From NCBI RefSeq assembly GCF_051521505.1, contig NZ_CP150356.1, positions 7,750,001 through 7,814,000 of the forward strand: DNA of 64,000 nt, read 5' to 3'. This stretch comes from Sorangium sp025924095 (GTDB taxonomy: Bacteria; Myxococcota_A; Polyangia; Polyangiales; Polyangiaceae). Shown in pieces: positions 60,848-64,000 of this stretch. The position numbers and the translations under genes were made by a program. The notes under the pieces were generated by a model that saw only the letters and a list, made by a program, of their open reading frames with translations, did not search any database and had not been told where the DNA came from. Every line of letters begins with the position of its first letter. Position 1 is the stretch's first letter.

Positions 60848-62902
60848 TCACTCACGCTGGTCGAGGAGCCTCTCCACGTGACCCTGGCTCAACCCCCCGG
60901 CGCGCGGGGTCGCGGCGCGCGGGGTCGCGGCGCGCGGGGTCGCGGTGCGCGGCGGCGCGGCGCCCGAGGCCCCTGCGGCCGCCGAGGCGAGCGGCGGCGC
61001 GGCGCCCGAGGCCCCTGCGGCCGCCGAGGCGAGCGGCGTCGGCGCGGCGGCCGCCGAGGCGAGCGGAGCCGGTGCGGCGGCCGCAGAGGCGAGCGGCCGC
61101 GGCGCTGGCGCGGCGCCCGGGACCGCGGCGGCCGCAGAGGCGAGCGGCGCCGGCGCGGCGGCCGCAGAAGCGAGCGGCGCCGGCGCGGCGGCCGCAGAGT
61201 CGAGCGGCGGCGGCGGCACGACGGCGGCCGAGGCGAGCGCCACAGCGCTCGAGCCGTCCAGCGGGGGGAGCCCGGCGGGACGCCCGGCCGCCCACATCCA
61301 CGTCGCGGCGAGGAGCCCCGCGGCCGTCGCGACAAGGAGCTTCCAGCGCCTCGCCGCCGTCGCCCGTGCGGCCGGAGCGATCGACGGCGCCTCGACGGCG
61401 GCCAGCTCGCGCAGCGACGAACGATCCCCCGCGTCCGCTCCACGCACCGGGTCCACCCCCCCGGCGGGCGGCCCCACCTTGGGGAGGGTCGCGCCTCCAG
61501 GGCTCGCCATCGGCCCGGCCGTGCTCTCGGTGACCGCGATGGCCGATCCCCCGGGCGCAGTCGAGGGCTCCGGCGTCGGGACGGTACCGGCGTCCGAGCA
61601 GCGGTCCGGCGCCCAGCTCCCGGCGGTCGCCGAGGGCCCCGTCTCGAAGGGAGCGCCCGTCTCCAGGGTGGCCGCGTCCTCCCGCGCCGCGGGCGCGAGC
61701 CCCGGGCTCCACGTCGCGCTCACAGGCGCCACATCCTCGGTGGCCGGAGACACCCCTCCCGGCGTCCACGTCCCGCTCGCCGGCCCCACCTCCTCGGTGG
61801 CCGCAGGCTCCAGGGCCGATGACGCCAGCCCCGACGTCCACGTCGCGCTCGCCGGCGCCACAACCTCGGTGGTCGAGCGCGTCTCTCCCGGAGCCCACGT
61901 CGCGACCGGAGGCGCCGAGACGGGCTCCTCCGGCGCGCGGCCCCGCGTGAGCCCGATCCCGCGCGCGGCGTCCAGCAGCGCGGCGACTGCCCTGCTCGCG
62001 CTCGGAGGCCTGTCGCCCGCGCGCTTCTCGAGCATCGCGAGCACCGGCAGGTCGAGCTCGCGCGGCAGATCGGCGCAGACGCTCGACATCCGCGGCGGAG
62101 GATCCGATACGTGCTTGTACATCATCTCCACGGCGGACTCGCCGGTGAACAGATGCTTTCCCGTCAGCATCTTGTGAATCATCACGCCGAGCGCATAGAT
62201 GTCCGCGGGCGGCCCGATCCGCTGCCCGCGCGCTTGCTCGGGCGCCATGTACTGCGGCGTGCCCAGCACGACCCCGGTGCTCGTCTCCTCCGAGCCGTCC
62301 GCGAGCTTCGCGATCCCGAAGTCGAGCAGCTTCGGGAACCAGGTCCCGTCGCGCTCCGCCGCGAGGAAGACGTTGTCGGGCTTCAGATCCCGGTGCGTGA
62401 TCCCCGCCTCGTGCACGGCGTCGAGCGCGTCGGCGATGCCCCGCAGGATGGGGACGATCGTCGGGAACGGCAGCCGCCTCCTGCGCCGGCACAGCTCGCC
62501 CAGCGTGAGGCCGTCGAGCAGCTCCATGACGAAGTAGTGCCGCTGCAGCTCCTGGAGCACGCCGAAGGAGAAGATATCGATGATGTTGCGCTGGCGGATC
62601 CGGTTCACCGCGCGCGCCTCGGCGACGAACCTGGCGACGGCCCGAGGCTGCGCGGCAAAATGCCCGTTCAGGACCTTGATGGCGACCTGCTTGCCGATGA
62701 TCGGGTGCTCGCCGGCGTAGACCTCTCCAAACGTGCCTGCGCCGAGCTTCCGCTCGATGCGGTACTCGCCGACCATGGTGTGCGCCGCGAGGAGCGGCTC
62801 GGCGGGGAGGCTCAGACGCGTGGGCAGCAGCGGATTGCCGTCTGCCGGACACGCCGTCACATCCTCATCGTACACCGCACCGCACTTGGGGCACCTCGCC
62901 AT
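60848..62902 (-). CDS. Ser/Thr protein kinase with N-terminal zinc ribbon
   Basis: A 684-residue membrane kinase. A zinc ribbon starts it (MARCPKCGAVYDEDVTACPADGNPL, first 25 residues by ends). The Hanks kinase domain (about 45-315) has LGAGTFGEVYAGE, the catalytic Lys in VAIKVLNG, HRDLKPDNVFL and DFGIAKLADG. A long variable stretch of Ala/Pro/Gly/Thr/Ser with WAPG/TWTPG repeats follows. One membrane helix lies near 535-555 (LLVATAAGLLAATWMWAAG). The outer tail is Ala/Pro-rich with many LASAAAAPAP repeats, coded by a degenerate repeat at about 60900-61215. Only an intracellular kinase part is functional by motif; the outer tail is probably a cell-wall tether. First gene of the operon with the TPR protein. 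Confidence 0.92.
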   Translation of the reverse strand: MARCPKCGAVYDEDVTACPADGNPLLPTRLSLPAEPLLAAHTMVGEYRIERKLGAGTFGEVYAGEHPIIGKQVAIKVLNGHFAAQPRAVARFVAEARAVNRIRQRNIIDIFSFGVLQELQRHYFVMELLDGLTLGELCRRRRRLPFPTIVPILRGIADALDAVHEAGITHRDLKPDNVFLAAERDGTWFPKLLDFGIAKLADGSEETSTGVVLGTPQYMAPEQARGQRIGPPADIYALGVMIHKMLTGKHLFTGESAVEMMYKHVSDPPPRMSSVCADLPRELDLPVLAMLEKRAGDRPPSASRAVAALLDAARGIGLTRGRAPEEPVSAPPVATWAPGETRSTTEVVAPASATWTSGLASSALEPAATEEVGPASGTWTPGGVSPATEDVAPVSATWSPGLAPAAREDAATLETGAPFETGPSATAGSWAPDRCSDAGTVPTPEPSTAPGGSAIAVTESTAGPMASPGGATLPKVGPPAGGVDPVRGADAGDRSSLRELAAVEAPSIAPAARATAARRWKLLVATAAGLLAATWMWAAGRPAGLPPLDGSSAVALASAAVVPPPPLDSAAAAPAPLASAAAAPAPLASAAAAVPGAAPAPRPLASAAAAPAPLASAAAAPTPLASAAAGASGAAPPLASAAAGASGAAPPRTATPRAATPRAATPRAGGLSQGHVERLLDQRE

Positions 62903-63155
62903 ACTGAGCCATGGAAGCTAGGGGTCGCGTGGTCCCGGCTGCCCCCACGCGGGGCAAGTCGTCATGCAAAGCCCTAGAATATCGAGGTCGCGCGGTCTTG
63001 GCTACCCCTATCCCGGGCGCCGCCGGGCGCTGTTCTCATCGCGCTCATCGTGCTCGTCGCGCTCATCGCGCTGGCTTGCCCTGCGCGTCCCGCATGTAGC
63101 GCGGGCGCCGGGTCGCGTCACGCCGCAGCGCGGCGCGGCGCGGCGCCCGTGTGGA

Positions 63156-63929
63156 TCACTGGCATACCTGCGACATGCACGAGCACGAGCTCCCGCACTC
63201 CTGATCGATGATGGTGGTCTCGAGGAGGCAAGCAGTGATGCAAATATTCGTCCCACATTCAAATTTCACGTTGCTTGCGCACCCTGACCGGCCGCACTCG
63301 AGATAACACGGGCCGTCATGGCTGCATCGCATGAGCAGGCCTTGACACCCGCCGTCGCCGCAGACGATCTCGCACGGGTGCGGCCCTATGCAGACCACGT
63401 CGATGTTGTTGCACTGGCCGTTGCACTCGAGCCTCGCCGGGCGCGCCTTCGCGTCGAGCATCCGGTCCCCGACGCACTCGCCTTCGGTGTCGCACCGGGT
63501 GACGCACTTGCCCCCTTCGCAGTGCTCGCAGCCGTCGCACGGGGCCGGATCGGGAGGGCTCGCCCCGCACGCCATGCACGTCGCGGTCATCGTGTCGCAG
63601 ACCGCGGCGTCGACGCAGCCGTCGAAGATCGAGCAGCTCGTGGCGCACGCCGTCCCGCTCAGGTCGCAGGCGTAGGACCCGCAGCTCCTCGGCTCGGCGG
63701 AGCACGTCCCGTCGCCCCTGCAGGTGCCCGGAGGCGTGACCGTGCCGTCCTCGCACGTCCCGCCGCACCGGGTACCCACCGGCCCACAGTCGCCGATAAC
63801 GGCGCCCGGCGACGGATCGACGCTCATCCCGTCGATACCCGAGACGAGCTGGCAGCCCGCCGCCGTGAGGCTCACGATCAGCGCCAGCGCGCCGCGGGCA
63901 GCCAGCGCTCTCAAGTCAAGGTCGTTCAT
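63156..63929 (-). CDS. Cys-rich lipoprotein
   Basis: A 257-residue exported protein. The lipobox is SLTAAGC (Cys26), followed by QLVSGIDG, which recurs at the start of such Sorangium lipoproteins. The body has about 30 Cys residues in short spacings (CGPVGTRCGGTCEDG, CDGCEHCEGGKC, CSCMSQVC), so it must be highly disulfide-bonded. No enzyme motif is visible. ATG 63929 is used; an in-frame start at 63968 adds 13 residues before the signal peptide. Function unknown; surface or adhesive role is a guess. Confidence 0.75.
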   Translation of the reverse strand: MNDLDLRALAARGALALIVSLTAAGCQLVSGIDGMSVDPSPGAVIGDCGPVGTRCGGTCEDGTVTPPGTCRGDGTCSAEPRSCGSYACDLSGTACATSCSIFDGCVDAAVCDTMTATCMACGASPPDPAPCDGCEHCEGGKCVTRCDTEGECVGDRMLDAKARPARLECNGQCNNIDVVCIGPHPCEIVCGDGGCQGLLMRCSHDGPCYLECGRSGCASNVKFECGTNICITACLLETTIIDQECGSSCSCMSQVCQ

Positions 63930-64000
63930 CCCGGCGTAGAGTTCAGCCCAGAGGAGCGCCCCGGACAAGCTCGACCTTCAGCGCCCGAGCATCCAGGCCG

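Overview
The window is very GC-rich DNA from a bacterium, most likely a myxobacterium of the Sorangium/Polyangium type. This is inferred from gene content, not from a marker gene. The signs are Ser/Thr protein kinases fused to other domains, many lipoproteins with Gly/Ser- or Thr/Ser-rich linkers after the lipobox, an RCC1-repeat lipoprotein, PAS/STAS sensor proteins, a sigma-54 activator, an ECF sigma locus, and long intergenic inverted repeats. No rRNA, tRNA or CRISPR array was found.

Layout. 1-4.7 kb: end of a CARDB-type surface protein, an ABC-F ATPase and a large-subunit catalase. 5-9 kb: a sugar ABC transporter (permease and double ATPase) with a carbohydrate-binding lipoprotein but no periplasmic binding protein. 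9-16.4 kb: SRPBCC protein and zinc alcohol dehydrogenase, a DUF4142 protein, family B DNA polymerase and phosphoglucomutase. 16.5-33.4 kb: mixed enzymes and regulators, including a lipoprotein esterase, an MpaB-type oxygenase, a STAS protein, a kinase fused to a formylglycine-generating-enzyme-like domain, patatin, PlsY, a phosphoesterase, a methyltransferase, a GH8 glycosidase, an ECF sigma locus and a HAD hydrolase. 33.7-42 kb: a 43-residue basic protein, an ABC permease with its Thi5-like binding protein but no ATPase, an RCC1 lipoprotein, an SMP-30-like protein and a von Willebrand factor A membrane protein. 42-43.6 kb: a PAS-PAS-STAS protein.

The most striking feature is a 4,762-bp mobile element at 43800-48561. 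It has 20-bp terminal inverted repeats (18/20 matching) beginning GG and exact 8-bp target duplications. It sits inside one unit of a 42/43-bp minisatellite, so the original site can be reconstructed exactly. The element carries an IS1-type transposase and three passenger modules: an operon for a helix-turn-helix protein, a sigma-like factor and a small protein; a lower-GC pair (zinc ribbon plus two-helix membrane protein); and a translationally coupled lower-GC pair behind a perfect palindrome. A second copy of the right-end motif lies 0.9 kb inside the element and brackets the last module.

48.8-64 kb: a small protein, a DUF4159 protein and a lipoprotein; a type I methyltransferase pair (hsdM-hsdS) with no hsdR in view; a PqqC/TenA-like protein and a seven-iron-type ferredoxin next to a sigma-54 activator; a methyltransferase pseudogene that has lost its cofactor-binding core; an S33-like peptidase lipoprotein; a remnant of a sugar-binding protein; a TPR protein followed by a kinase with an N-terminal zinc ribbon; and a Cys-rich lipoprotein.
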